Translations under genes and position numbers: made by a program
Part shown: piece after piece, positions 34,628 through 42,615 of the stretch
Layout of the letters: each line of letters starts with the position of its first letter
Position numbering within the stretch: the stretch's first letter is position 1
The notes under the pieces: model-generated
What the model was told of the DNA's origin: nothing
The model's input: the letters and a program-made list of their open reading frames with translations, nothing else
Database searches by the model: none
NCBI RefSeq assembly: GCF_004216555.1
Contig: NZ_SGWQ01000001.1
Span: forward strand, 1 to 64,000
Origin: Herbihabitans rhizosphaerae
GTDB taxonomy: Bacteria; Actinomycetota; Actinomycetes; Mycobacteriales; Pseudonocardiaceae
Direction: 5' to 3'
Length of the DNA: 64,000 nt

Positions 34628-35011
34628 GCGGACGAGCCGGCCGTAAGCCGGATTCTGTCTCAGGCGACCATCCATCTTGGCCCGCCGTCGCCGACGGGCT
34701 CGTGCGGCCTACCCGCAGACTCGGGCGGGCCGCCCTCGATCGCCTGCGCAGGAGCCGCGTGCGGCTCCCTCTTGGCCTTGCTCCGGGTGGGGTTTACCGA
34801 GCCACCCCGGTCACCCGGGGTGCTGGTGGTCTCTTACACCACCGTTTCACCCTTACCTGGCTTGCACCAGGCGGTCTGTTCTCTGTGGCACTGTCCCGCG
34901 GGTCGCCCCGGGTTGCCGTTAACAACCACCCTGCCCTGCGGAGTCCGGACTTTCCTCAATCGCCAGCGCCAACGGCACTGCCCACTGCGGTCGCCCTGCC
35001 GACTCGTCCGC
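34628..35011 (-). ncRNA. rnpB: RNase P RNA, class A
   Basis: The catalytic RNA that matures tRNA 5' ends. On the minus strand the 5' region contains GAGGAAAGTCCGGACTCC (P4 strand and universally conserved core) and the 3' region ends with ACAGAATCCGGCTTAC, the partner conserved segment. The ends are placed by a perfect helix P1: the 14 bases at 34998-35011 pair completely with 34628-34641 apart from one G-U pair. The length of about 384 nt is normal for actinobacteria. It lies 14 bp behind the RNase H/phosphatase gene on the same strand. Confidence 0.95.
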
Positions 35012-35024
35012 TTGGTGAGTCTAA

Positions 35025-36149
35025 CTACAGGTGGGAGATGTCGTTGACCAGGCGCACGGACGCGTTGCCGTCCGGATAGAACTCCACGATCGACAGCGAA
35101 GCGAGGTCCAGGTGCAGTCGGAACAGCAGCGAGGGCCCGACGTCCAGGCCCATCCGCAGCAGCGACTTGATCGGCGTCACGTGGCTGACCACGACCAGCG
35201 TGCGGCCGCCGTAGCGGGCGATCAGCTCGTCGCGCGCCTTGCGCACCCTGCGGTGCACCGCGTCGAAGCTCTCCCCGTCCGGCGGCGGCACCGACGGGTC
35301 GGCGAGCCATCTGCGGTGCGTCTCCGGGTCACGCTCGGCCGCCTCGGCGAACGTGAGCCCCTCCCACGTGCCGAAGTCGGTCTCGATCAGCGCCTCGTGG
35401 AGCTCGATCGTGCCGCCGGTGGCCTCGGCGAGCGCGCCGGCCGTGTCCTGGGCGCGGCTCAGCGGCGAGCTGACGATCGGTGTGGACGCGTCCACGCCGT
35501 CCATGGCGGCGATCCGCCGGGCGGCGGCCGCGGCTTGGCCCCGCCCATGATCGGTGAGCCGCACGTCGTCGCGGCCGGAGTAGCGGCGCTGCACCGACAT
35601 CGGGGTCTGGCCGTGCCGCAGCAGGAGGATCTTGGTCGGCTCGCCGCGCGCGCCGGTCCAACTGGTCGGCCTCGCCCTGTCCGTGGTGCCGGGCTGAGAC
35701 GCCGGTGGGGGCTCAGCCGCGCGTGCTTTTCCCTTGGGCGGCACCCCGGCCTGCGCGTCCATCGCCTCGTTGGCGAGCCGGTCGGCGTGCGCGTTCTCGG
35801 CACGCGGGATCCACGAATACGAGATCCGCTCGAACGAGCGGGCCAGTCGCTGCGCCTGGAGCGCCAGCGGCTGCATGGCCGGGTGCTTGACCTTCCAGCG
35901 TCCGCACATCTGCTCGACGACGAGCTTGGAGTCCATCCGCACGTCGACCTCGGTGGCGCCCAGGTCCCGCGCCTCGGTCAGTCCGGCGATCAGGCCCTGG
36001 TACTCGGCGACGTTGTTGGTGGCGATACCGATGCCCTCGGCGGCCTCGGCCAGCACCGCTCCACTGCCGGCGTCGAACACCACCGCGCCGTAGCCGGCCG
36101 GACCGGGGTTACCGCGCGACCCGCCGTCCGCCTCGATCCTCACCTTCAC
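35025..36149 (-). CDS. bifunctional RNase H / histidine (acid) phosphatase
   Basis: A 374-residue fusion like M. tuberculosis Rv2228c. The N-terminal RNase HI domain (1-135) has IEADGGSRGNPGPAG, TNNVAEYQGLIAGL, DSKLVVEQMCG and NAHADRLANEA, supplying the catalytic acids. A proline/alanine linker leads to a phosphoglycerate-mutase-type phosphatase (about 170-374) with LLRHGQTPMS, catalytic His, and a second His in VVVSHVTPIK. The phosphatase half is related to CobC alpha-ribazole phosphatases, matching cobC and cobD nearby. GTG 36149 overlaps the stop of the zinc-ribbon gene (GTGA). Confidence 0.92.
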   Translation of the reverse strand: MKVRIEADGGSRGNPGPAGYGAVVFDAGSGAVLAEAAEGIGIATNNVAEYQGLIAGLTEARDLGATEVDVRMDSKLVVEQMCGRWKVKHPAMQPLALQAQRLARSFERISYSWIPRAENAHADRLANEAMDAQAGVPPKGKARAAEPPPASQPGTTDRARPTSWTGARGEPTKILLLRHGQTPMSVQRRYSGRDDVRLTDHGRGQAAAAARRIAAMDGVDASTPIVSSPLSRAQDTAGALAEATGGTIELHEALIETDFGTWEGLTFAEAAERDPETHRRWLADPSVPPPDGESFDAVHRRVRKARDELIARYGGRTLVVVSHVTPIKSLLRMGLDVGPSLLFRLHLDLASLSIVEFYPDGNASVRLVNDISHL

Positions 36150-36883
36150 AGGCCGGACTCTCCCGTCCGCACCAGGATCACGCCGCACTCCTCGCAGTAC
36201 ACGACCTGGTCGGCGGCGGTCTCCTTGATCGTGGCGATCGCGTTGCGGTTGATCTCCATCCGGCACGCGCCGCACTGCCGGGCGCGCAGCAGGGCGGCAC
36301 CCGTTCCCCGGTTCTTCCGAATCCGCTCGTACTCGCCGAGCAACTGCTCGGTGATCACGCCGGTGAGATCGGCGCGCTCGGCCGTCCGGCGCGCGTACGT
36401 GGTCTCCAGGTCGGCCATCGCCTCGTCGCGGCGCTTGGTGGCGTCGGCAAGGGTCTGCTCGGCCTTGTCCAGCTCGACCTCGGCGTGCTTGCCGTCCAGC
36501 TCGACGGCCTCGCGCCGCTCCATCAGCTCGAGCAGGTCGTCCTCCAGAGCGGACTGGCGGCGCTGCAGGGTGGCCAGCTCGTGCTCCAGGTCGGTCAACT
36601 GCTTGGCGGGCAGCGTGCCGGCGTCGAGCAGCGCCTTGTCCTTGTCCTCGCGTGCGCGGACGGCGTCGATCTCCCGCTCCTGGCGCTTCACCTCGCGGTC
36701 CAGATCGGTGAGCGTGGTCTGCGCGGCCACCTGGGCGTCCCGCCGGGCCTGCACGGCCTTGGTCGCCTCATCGATCTCCGCGAGCTCGGGCAGGGTGCGC
36801 CTGCGGTGCTCGACGCGGGCCAGTGCGGTGTCGACCTCGGCCAGCTCGAGCAGGCGACGCTGGGCGGCGGGATCGGCTTTCAC
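36146..36883 (-). CDS. coiled-coil protein with C4 zinc ribbon
   Basis: A 245-residue protein like M. tuberculosis Rv2229c. A long coiled coil fills residues of about 10-170 ([19 protein letters not shown]), and the C-terminus forms a zinc ribbon with CGAC and CEEC pairs. The family is conserved in bacteria; roles in protein export or RNA metabolism have been suggested but none is settled. It overlaps its neighbours by 4 bp at both ends, so Nif3, this gene and the RNase H gene are one operon. Confidence 0.88.
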   Translation of the reverse strand: MKADPAAQRRLLELAEVDTALARVEHRRRTLPELAEIDEATKAVQARRDAQVAAQTTLTDLDREVKRQEREIDAVRAREDKDKALLDAGTLPAKQLTDLEHELATLQRRQSALEDDLLELMERREAVELDGKHAEVELDKAEQTLADATKRRDEAMADLETTYARRTAERADLTGVITEQLLGEYERIRKNRGTGAALLRARQCGACRMEINRNAIATIKETAADQVVYCEECGVILVRTGESGL

Positions 36884-37731
36884 TCGTTCTCATCCTCCGG
36901 TCTGCTCGCGGCTGCCCGCACGGTCCAGGGGTCGGTGCGTCGGCGCGACACGTGAACACCGACCGTACCCCCGAGTGCGGTACGCAGGACGCTCGCCGCC
37001 TGCTCGCACCACGGCCACTCGCTCGCCCAGTGCGCGACGTCCACGAGCGCGGGCGCGGCGACACCACCGGAGACACCGCCGGCCAGGTGCTCGCTCGCCG
37101 GATGGTGTCGCAGGTCGGCGGTGACGTAGGCGTCCACACCGGCGCGCACGGCGTTGTCGAGGTAGGAGTCGCCGGCGCCGCCGGACACCGCGACCGTCCT
37201 GATCGGACGGTTGGGGTCACCGGCGCCGCGCACCCCGCCCTCGGTCACCGGCAACGCGTCGGCGACCCGGCGCAGGAACGACGCGAACGGCTCCGGCTCG
37301 GGCAGCTCGCAGATCCGTCCGATGCCGGTGCGGCCGTCCTCGTTCGGCACGAGCGGCGAGATGACGGTGAGCCCGAGTGCTGCCGCCAGCGCGTCGGACA
37401 CACCGGGCGAGGCCGAGTCGGCGTTGGTGTGCGCGCAGAACAACGCGGCACCAGCGCGCACCAGTCGGTGCACCAGCGAACCCTTGACGGTGTTCGCCGG
37501 CACACCGTGCACGCCACGCAACAGCAAGGGGTGATGCGCCACGATCAGTTGTGCGCCAAGGGAAAGTGCCTCGTCCACTGTGGACTCGACGGGATCGACG
37601 CAGACCAGGATGTCGTTGACGGTGTCTCCCGGATCGCCGCACACGAGCCCGACCGCGTCCCAGGACTCGGCGAGCTCGGGTGGGTAGGCCGTCTCGAGGA
37701 CGTCGATCACATCGGCAACGCTGGTGGGCAC
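36880..37731 (-). CDS. Nif3-like dinuclear metal protein
   Basis: A 283-residue member of the Nif3/GTP cyclohydrolase I type 2 family, which forms hexamers with two metal ions per subunit. The metal-site segments [26 protein letters not shown] and a C-terminal [11 protein letters not shown] are present. Its function is unsettled. It heads the operon with the zinc-ribbon and RNase H genes, as in mycobacteria (Rv2230c). It carries one perfect copy of the iterated palindrome. Confidence 0.9.
   Translation of the reverse strand: MPTSVADVIDVLETAYPPELAESWDAVGLVCGDPGDTVNDILVCVDPVESTVDEALSLGAQLIVAHHPLLLRGVHGVPANTVKGSLVHRLVRAGAALFCAHTNADSASPGVSDALAAALGLTVISPLVPNEDGRTGIGRICELPEPEPFASFLRRVADALPVTEGGVRGAGDPNRPIRTVAVSGGAGDSYLDNAVRAGVDAYVTADLRHHPASEHLAGGVSGGVAAPALVDVAHWASEWPWCEQAASVLRTALGGTVGVHVSRRRTDPWTVRAAASRPEDENE
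37573..37585. repeat. GTCCACNGTGGAC palindrome
   Basis: Perfect copy in the Nif3-like gene, coding Ser-Thr-Val-Asp ([10 protein letters not shown]). Confidence 0.8.
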
Positions 37732-37747
37732 CCGGCTCAGCGTAGTT

Positions 37748-38515
37748 TCACCACTCCGTGGTCCTCGTGCCGACCGTGAACGGGGTGCCGAAGGGGTCGG
37801 TGATCTGCGACTGGCGCACGTAGACCGTGTCCTCGGGATCGGTCGCGGTTCCGCCGGCCGCTCGGGCGCGCGCCACGGTCTCGTCGGTGTCGGCGACCTC
37901 GAACAGCGTCTCCCACCGGGACGAGGGAGCCTCCGGGTTGCCCATGATCCCGCCGATCTCGTTGCCGGCTGGCAGGCGAAGGAACGTGAAGTCGAACTCC
38001 GGCATGTCAGGGTTGGCGTCCAGCGTGTAGTCGAAGACGGTGGCGTAAAACTCGCGTGCCGGTCCGGGATTCGGCGTGACGAGGTCGTTGCGCACGAGCG
38101 CGTTCGGCTCGTTCACGATCTCGCAGCCGAGGTGCGCGCGCCCCTGCCACAGGCCGAACTGCGCGCCGGTCGGATCCTTGGCGATTGCCATCCGGCCCTG
38201 GTCCATGATGTCCATGGGCTCGATCACCAGGGTGCCGCCCGCGTCGACCACACGCTTGGCCGTGGCGTCACAGTCGTCGGCGGCGACGTACATGTTCCAC
38301 CAGGTCCCCTCGCCCGGCTCGGCGTTCTGCGAGATCGCGGCCGCCCGCTTCCCGTTGTGCCGGCACATCGTGTACGAGCCGTACTCCGCCGGGCCCTTCT
38401 CGAACTCCCAGCCGAACAGCGCACCGTAGAACTCCAGCGCGCGATCGATGTCCGGGACACCGAGGTCGATCCAGGTCGGGGTGCCGTTCGGCTGGTTCTC
38501 GGTGACGTAGCTCAT
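37748..38515 (-). CDS. VOC (glyoxalase-like) family protein
   Basis: A 255-residue protein with two vicinal-oxygen-chelate modules: the first begins [24 protein letters not shown], quoted as [19 protein letters not shown], and the second contains [19 protein letters not shown]. The C-terminal [12 protein letters not shown] is typical. It may be a metal-dependent lyase, dioxygenase or resistance-type protein; the substrate is unknown. The gene sits in an otherwise conserved block between Nif3 and cobC, where mycobacteria have none, so it is an insertion relative to them. Confidence 0.85.
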   Translation of the reverse strand: MSYVTENQPNGTPTWIDLGVPDIDRALEFYGALFGWEFEKGPAEYGSYTMCRHNGKRAAAISQNAEPGEGTWWNMYVAADDCDATAKRVVDAGGTLVIEPMDIMDQGRMAIAKDPTGAQFGLWQGRAHLGCEIVNEPNALVRNDLVTPNPGPAREFYATVFDYTLDANPDMPEFDFTFLRLPAGNEIGGIMGNPEAPSSRWETLFEVADTDETVARARAAGGTATDPEDTVYVRQSQITDPFGTPFTVGTRTTEW

Positions 38516-38547
38516 CGCGCTCTCCCGCGGTCGAAGGTGCGGCGAGA

Positions 38548-39594
38548 CTAACCGCCGTGTCCGACATTCTCGACCGCTCGCAGAGCCGCGACCAGCCGCT
38601 CCACTTCCCGCGGCGGCCGCACCGCCACCCGAATGTGATCGGGCCCGAGGCCAGGGAACGTGTCACCTCGCCGAACGGCGATCCCCTTGTGCCGCAACGA
38701 CTTCCGCACCAGCTCGCCGTCGCCGGGCACCCGCAGCAGCAGGTACGGCGCACTGGCCGGCAGGTGCACCTCGAGACCGTCGATCGCACTCAACGCCTCG
38801 ACCATGGCGTCCCGGTGCCGCCCGCACTCCCGGACCAGCGCGGCCGACTCCGCGAGCGCGGGCGGCTCGCAGCAGGCCGTCACCGCTTCCAGCACCAGCG
38901 TCCCGATCGGCCATGCCGGCCGGCGCGCGGCCAGCGCCCGCAGCAGCGACGCGTCACCGAGCGCGTAGCCGGCGCGCAGCCCGGCGAGCGCCCAGGTCTT
39001 GGTGAGGCTGCGGATCACCAGCAGCCCGGGCACGTCCCGCGCGCCGGCCAGCGATTCCGACTCCCCCGGCACCGCGTCCATGAACGCCTCGTCCACCACG
39101 AGCACCCGCCCCGGCCGGGCCAGCGCGCGGACGGTCTCGGCGGGATGCAGCACCGACGTGGGGTTGGTCGGGTTGCCCAGCACCACCATGTCGGCGGCAT
39201 CGGGCACCACCGACGGCTCCAGCGCATAGCCGTCCACAGTGGACACCCGGTGCACCGGGATTCCGTTGTCCCGCAACGAAACCTCGGGCTCGGTGAACGA
39301 CGGGTGCACAACCGCCGCCAGTTTCGGGCGCAGCGTCGGCAGCAGCGCGAACCCCTCCGACGCGCCGGCGAGCACCAGCACCTCGTCCGCCGGCCGACCG
39401 TGCCGCGCGGCCGCCGTGGCGCGCGCCACCTCGTCCTCGTGCGCGGACGGGTAGCGGCCAAGCCGGTCGAGCGCGCGCACCAGCCGCTCCCGCAGCCAGT
39501 CCGGCGGGCGCGTACCGAGCACGTTCACCGCGAAGTCGAGCAGTCCCGGCTCGGCATCCACGTCGCCGTGGTGGCGCAGAAGGGCATCGTCCAT
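38548..39594 (-). CDS. cobC: PLP-dependent aminotransferase CobC/CobD-type
   Basis: A 348-residue class I/II aminotransferase matching M. tuberculosis Rv2231c. ALAGASEGFAL-type segment, NPTNPTSVL (substrate/PLP pocket), VVDEAFMDAVPG with the Asp that contacts PLP nitrogen, and RSLTKTWALAGLRAGY with the PLP Lys are visible. Such enzymes make aminopropanol phosphate for the cobalamin nucleotide loop (threonine-phosphate decarboxylase). ATG 39594 overlaps the stop of the preceding lipoprotein gene by one base. The gene belongs with cobD at 46434-47387. Confidence 0.85.
   Translation of the reverse strand: MDDALLRHHGDVDAEPGLLDFAVNVLGTRPPDWLRERLVRALDRLGRYPSAHEDEVARATAAARHGRPADEVLVLAGASEGFALLPTLRPKLAAVVHPSFTEPEVSLRDNGIPVHRVSTVDGYALEPSVVPDAADMVVLGNPTNPTSVLHPAETVRALARPGRVLVVDEAFMDAVPGESESLAGARDVPGLLVIRSLTKTWALAGLRAGYALGDASLLRALAARRPAWPIGTLVLEAVTACCEPPALAESAALVRECGRHRDAMVEALSAIDGLEVHLPASAPYLLLRVPGDGELVRKSLRHKGIAVRRGDTFPGLGPDHIRVAVRPPREVERLVAALRAVENVGHGG
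39232..39244. repeat. GTCCACNGTGGAC palindrome
   Basis: Perfect copy in cobC, coding Ser-Thr-Val-Asp (RVSTVDGYA). Confidence 0.8.
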
Positions 39595-40190
39595 CAAGAG
39601 GTGAGCGTAAGGCAGGCGACTCTGCCACCGGCCGTGCCGGCTTTGCCCACCTCGGTGTGCGTGTGCGTCTCGTGGATCACGATCGAACCCGGCCGACGGT
39701 CGGTCAGCTGCCAGTCCACGGTGGACTTCACAGTGGCCTTGCCGGACGCGTCGGTGCCGAAGTCGAGCCAGATCTCGTTGCGCGGGTTGGCGTAGGCCGG
39801 GTCCACCGACGGCGTCACCGGGTCCGCCTTGAACTGGAAGTGCGGGCCGGCGTCGTCGCCCTTCGCGCCGCACGGCTTCACGTGCGCGTGCGCGCCGTAT
39901 TGCCGGTTGGGCAGCAAGCCGGTGACCGACAGGTCGGTGACCACTCCGGTGGCCGACGCCGTCATGGTGGCCTCACCGCTGGCCTGGGCCGGGGCAAGCC
40001 CGGGAATGTAGCCGACGGCCTTCGCCCCGGGGGTGAAGGGAGCTAAGGTTCCGCCGGCCTTGGCGGTGAATCCGCCGGCGGGCGCGCTGGTCGGGGACGG
40101 CGGTGGCGACTGGGCCTGATCGTCACCGCATCCGGCGAGCAGAGCGGCGAGCGCGGCAGTGGCGATCAGAACTGCTGAGGTCCGCTGCAT
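39594..40190 (-). CDS. Cu/Zn superoxide dismutase-like lipoprotein
   Basis: A 198-residue lipoprotein: signal peptide with lipobox LAGC (Cys about 21), a Pro/Ser/Thr linker, then a SodC-type beta barrel. Metal-ligand positions are recognisable in YGAHAHVKPCG, GPHFQF and SIVIHETHTH, and the disulfide partner Cys is in GRVACLTL. It would remove superoxide at the cell surface. A GTG at 40223 would give 11 more residues; ATG 40190 has a GCAGG site. It is translationally coupled to cobC, an unexpected pairing. It carries one palindrome copy. Confidence 0.82.
   Translation of the reverse strand: MQRTSAVLIATAALAALLAGCGDDQAQSPPPSPTSAPAGGFTAKAGGTLAPFTPGAKAVGYIPGLAPAQASGEATMTASATGVVTDLSVTGLLPNRQYGAHAHVKPCGAKGDDAGPHFQFKADPVTPSVDPAYANPRNEIWLDFGTDASGKATVKSTVDWQLTDRRPGSIVIHETHTHTEVGKAGTAGGRVACLTLTS
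39714..39726. repeat. GTCCACNGTGGAC palindrome
   Basis: Perfect copy in the SodC-like gene, coding Ser-Thr-Val-Asp (VKSTVDWQL). Confidence 0.8.
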
Positions 40191-40263
40191 ACCTGCTTCA
40201 TACCGGATCGTCGCCGTGGTCACCCATCCGCCGTTGGTCGGGAGGTCACTCTAAGCTGACCGG

Positions 40264-40743
40264 GTGTTGCACATCTGCTTCGTCTGCACCGGGAACATCT
40301 GCCGGTCCCCCATGGCCGCGCTGGTGTTCACCGAGCATCTGCGGCGCGCCGACCTGGCCGACAAGGTGCGGGTGTCCAGCGCCGGGATCGGGCCGTGGCA
40401 TGCCGGGCAGCCGGCCGACCGGCGCGCGGCGAAGACGCTGGCCGACCACGGCTACCCGACCGAGCACCGGGCGGCACAGGTGGACGAGGACCACCTGTCC
40501 GCGGATCTGCTGCTGGCCATGGACTCCGGCCACGATGAGGCGCTGCGCGACCTGCTCGACCACCAGGGCGGCGACGTCGAGCGGGTGCGGATGTTCCGGT
40601 CGTTCGACCCGGCGGCGGGCAAGGACCTGAACGTGCCCGACCCGTACTACGGCCACCGCGACGGGTTCGCCGAGGTGATGGAGATGATCGAGGCGGCGTG
40701 CCCGGCACTGCTCACCTGGGTGCGCGAGCGCGTCACGCCATGA
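40264..40743 (+). CDS. ptpA: low-molecular-weight protein tyrosine phosphatase
   Basis: A 159-residue phosphatase with the P-loop VCTGNICRSP at residues 7-16 (nucleophile Cys and phosphate-binding Arg) and the general-acid Asp in VPDPYYG. Orthologue of mycobacterial PtpA by sequence and place (cobC-ptpA-SURF1-cobD). The kinase ptkA that precedes ptpA in mycobacteria is absent. GTG 40264 is the start. Its stop overlaps the next gene's ATG. Confidence 0.92.
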   Translation: MLHICFVCTGNICRSPMAALVFTEHLRRADLADKVRVSSAGIGPWHAGQPADRRAAKTLADHGYPTEHRAAQVDEDHLSADLLLAMDSGHDEALRDLLDHQGGDVERVRMFRSFDPAAGKDLNVPDPYYGHRDGFAEVMEMIEAACPALLTWVRERVTP

Positions 40744-41606
40744 GCCGGATCGCGCAGGCACGCACGGCGGCGGCCCAGCTGACCGGCCTCGCCACCGACG
40801 GCGCCCAGGCGATCGGCGGCCACGTGATCGAGGTGGACCTGGCCTGCGGCGGCACCGTCGTGGCCAAGCGGCACGACGAGCCGAGCGCGGTGCTCGCCGA
40901 GGTGGCGTCGCTGGAGTGGCTGGCCGAGCCGGACGGCCCGCCGGTGCCACAGGTGCGCGGGCACGACCACGAGTGGTTGATCATGGACCAGGTGGAGCCC
41001 GGCCGGTCCAGCGCGCCGGCCGCGGAGGACCTCGGACGCCGCCTCGCCGCACTGCACGCGACGGGCGCGCCCACGTTCGGCGCTGCTCCACCCGGCGGGC
41101 CGGTCGACGCGTGGATCGGCCTCGCGCCGATGCGCAACGACACCGGCGAGGACTGGCCGGCGTGGTTCGCCGAGCACCGGATCGCGCCGTACGTGCGGTC
41201 CGCCGTGGACGCCGGGTCGCTCGAGGCCGACGACGCGGCCGTGCTCGACGAGGTGTGCGCGAAGCTGGATTCCCTTGCCGGGCAACGGGAATCGCCGAGC
41301 CGCCTGCACGGCGACCTGTGGAACGGGAACGTGCTGTGGGCGGCGGACGGCCGCGCCTGGCTGATCGACCCCGCGGCGCACGGCGGGCACCGGGAGTCGG
41401 ATCTGGCGATGCTGGCGCTGTTCGGGTGCGCGCACCTGGACCGGGTGCTCGCCGCCTACGACGAGGCGGTGCCGCTGGCCGACGGGTGGCGCGAACGGGT
41501 GCCGCTGCACCAGTTGTTCCCGCTGCTGGTGCACACCGTGTTGTTCGGCGGGGGCTACGCGAGATCGGCCGTCGCGGCGGCCAGGGCAGCCCTGCGGGTG
41601 GCGTGA
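40740..41606 (+). CDS. fructosamine/ketosamine-3-kinase family protein
   Basis: A 288-residue kinase-fold protein. It has the ATP-site Lys in VVAKRHDEPS, the catalytic segment RLHGDLWNGNVLW (about 200-212), and LIDPAAHGGHRESDLAM with the magnesium-binding Asp. Members phosphorylate sugars attached to amines, starting deglycation repair of proteins. It is translationally coupled to ptpA (ATGA). Confidence 0.87.
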   Translation: MSRIAQARTAAAQLTGLATDGAQAIGGHVIEVDLACGGTVVAKRHDEPSAVLAEVASLEWLAEPDGPPVPQVRGHDHEWLIMDQVEPGRSSAPAAEDLGRRLAALHATGAPTFGAAPPGGPVDAWIGLAPMRNDTGEDWPAWFAEHRIAPYVRSAVDAGSLEADDAAVLDEVCAKLDSLAGQRESPSRLHGDLWNGNVLWAADGRAWLIDPAAHGGHRESDLAMLALFGCAHLDRVLAAYDEAVPLADGWRERVPLHQLFPLLVHTVLFGGGYARSAVAAARAALRVA

Positions 41607-41619
41607 CCTGGCCCGCGGC

Positions 41620-41759
41620 TCAGGCCGTGTCCCACGGATCCATGGTCGCGGTCTCCGCGCCGAGGCGGCCCCTGGCCGCGTTGTCGGACAAGGCGAGTAC
41701 AGCCCAGTACGAGCCTTGCCCTCCGCCTTGCCAGGAACCACCTCGATCACGAAGCCCAT
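41620..41759 (-). pseudogene. small gene with apparent 1-bp frameshift
   Basis: On the minus strand ATG 41759 opens MGFVIEVVPGKAEGK in codons rich in third-position G/C, and then the GC-rich codon pattern jumps to another frame, SYWAVLALSDNAARGRLG to DPWDTA and a TGA at 41620-41622. Adding one base in the AAGGC run near 41715 would join both parts into a 46-residue protein. It could be a broken gene, a programmed shift or a sequence error. No family was recognised. It is divergent from SURF1. Confidence 0.4.
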
Positions 41760-41796
41760 CGACCGAGATCCATCGGACACGGCCTACGGTGGTGTC

Positions 41797-42615
41797 GTGC
41801 GGTTGAAGTCGTTGCTGCGGCCAGGGTGGCTGGCGTTGACGCTGGTGGTGCTGCTGTTCGCCATCGCGTGCTACACCCTGCTCGCGCCGTGGCAGTTCCG
41901 CCGGCACGACGAGCGCAAGGTCAGCAACGACGCGCTGACCAGCTCGATGACCGCCGATCCTGTCGCGCTCGCCCCCGGGCTGCCGGAGTGGAAGCGGGTG
42001 CGCGTCACCGGCGAGTACCTGCCGGCCGCACAGGCCGTCGCGCGACTGCGCACGGTGGACGGCGTGGCGGCGTTCGAGGTGCTCACCCCGTTCCGGACGA
42101 CCGACGGCACGCTGGTGCTGATCGACCGAGGCTTCCTGCGCCCGGCCGAGGGCGTGCACGTGCCGCGGTTCGCCGGGCCGCCGGCCGGGCAGGTCGAGCT
42201 GACCGGACGGGTGCGCCCGGACGAGACCGATCCACAGGGGCGCGACGCCTTCTCCGACGCGACCACCGACGGACACCGGCAGGTGCACGCGGTGGACTCA
42301 CGCACGGTCGGCCGCGCGACGAGCCTGCACATCCGGCCCGGGTACCTGCAGTTGGAGAGCGGCTCGCCGGGCGTGCTCGGACCGATGCCGCTGCCGCAGT
42401 TGGACGCTGGGCCTTTCCTGTCCTACGCGCTGCAGTGGCTCGCGTTCGGCACGATGGCGTTGCTCGCGTGGCTGTACTTCACCTGGCGGGAGATCCGGCC
42501 CGGTGGAGTTCTGGCGGAACAGAACCAGACGCAGAGCCGCAGGCGGTCGGTGGCCGAACTGGTCGCCGAAGACGAGGCGGCCGAGAAGGAAGCCGAGTCG
42601 CACCAGCGAGCGTGA
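41797..42615 (+). CDS. SURF1 family protein
   Basis: A 272-residue membrane protein with a helix near each end (about 11-29 and 208-230) and an extracytoplasmic middle part, the SURF1 layout. WQFRRHDERKVSND after the first helix and LIDRGFLRP in the middle are typical. SURF1 helps assemble cytochrome c oxidase (heme a insertion). GTG 41797 gives the short VRLKSLLRPGW start found in relatives. The C-terminal tail is charged. Its stop directly abuts the stop of the convergent patatin gene. Confidence 0.9.
   Translation: MRLKSLLRPGWLALTLVVLLFAIACYTLLAPWQFRRHDERKVSNDALTSSMTADPVALAPGLPEWKRVRVTGEYLPAAQAVARLRTVDGVAAFEVLTPFRTTDGTLVLIDRGFLRPAEGVHVPRFAGPPAGQVELTGRVRPDETDPQGRDAFSDATTDGHRQVHAVDSRTVGRATSLHIRPGYLQLESGSPGVLGPMPLPQLDAGPFLSYALQWLAFGTMALLAWLYFTWREIRPGGVLAEQNQTQSRRRSVAELVAEDEAAEKEAESHQRA

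Noticed and set aside
34570-35079. Rightward frames covering the RNase P RNA
   Set aside because: They are antisense to a clearly recognised structured RNA and only reflect its high GC content.
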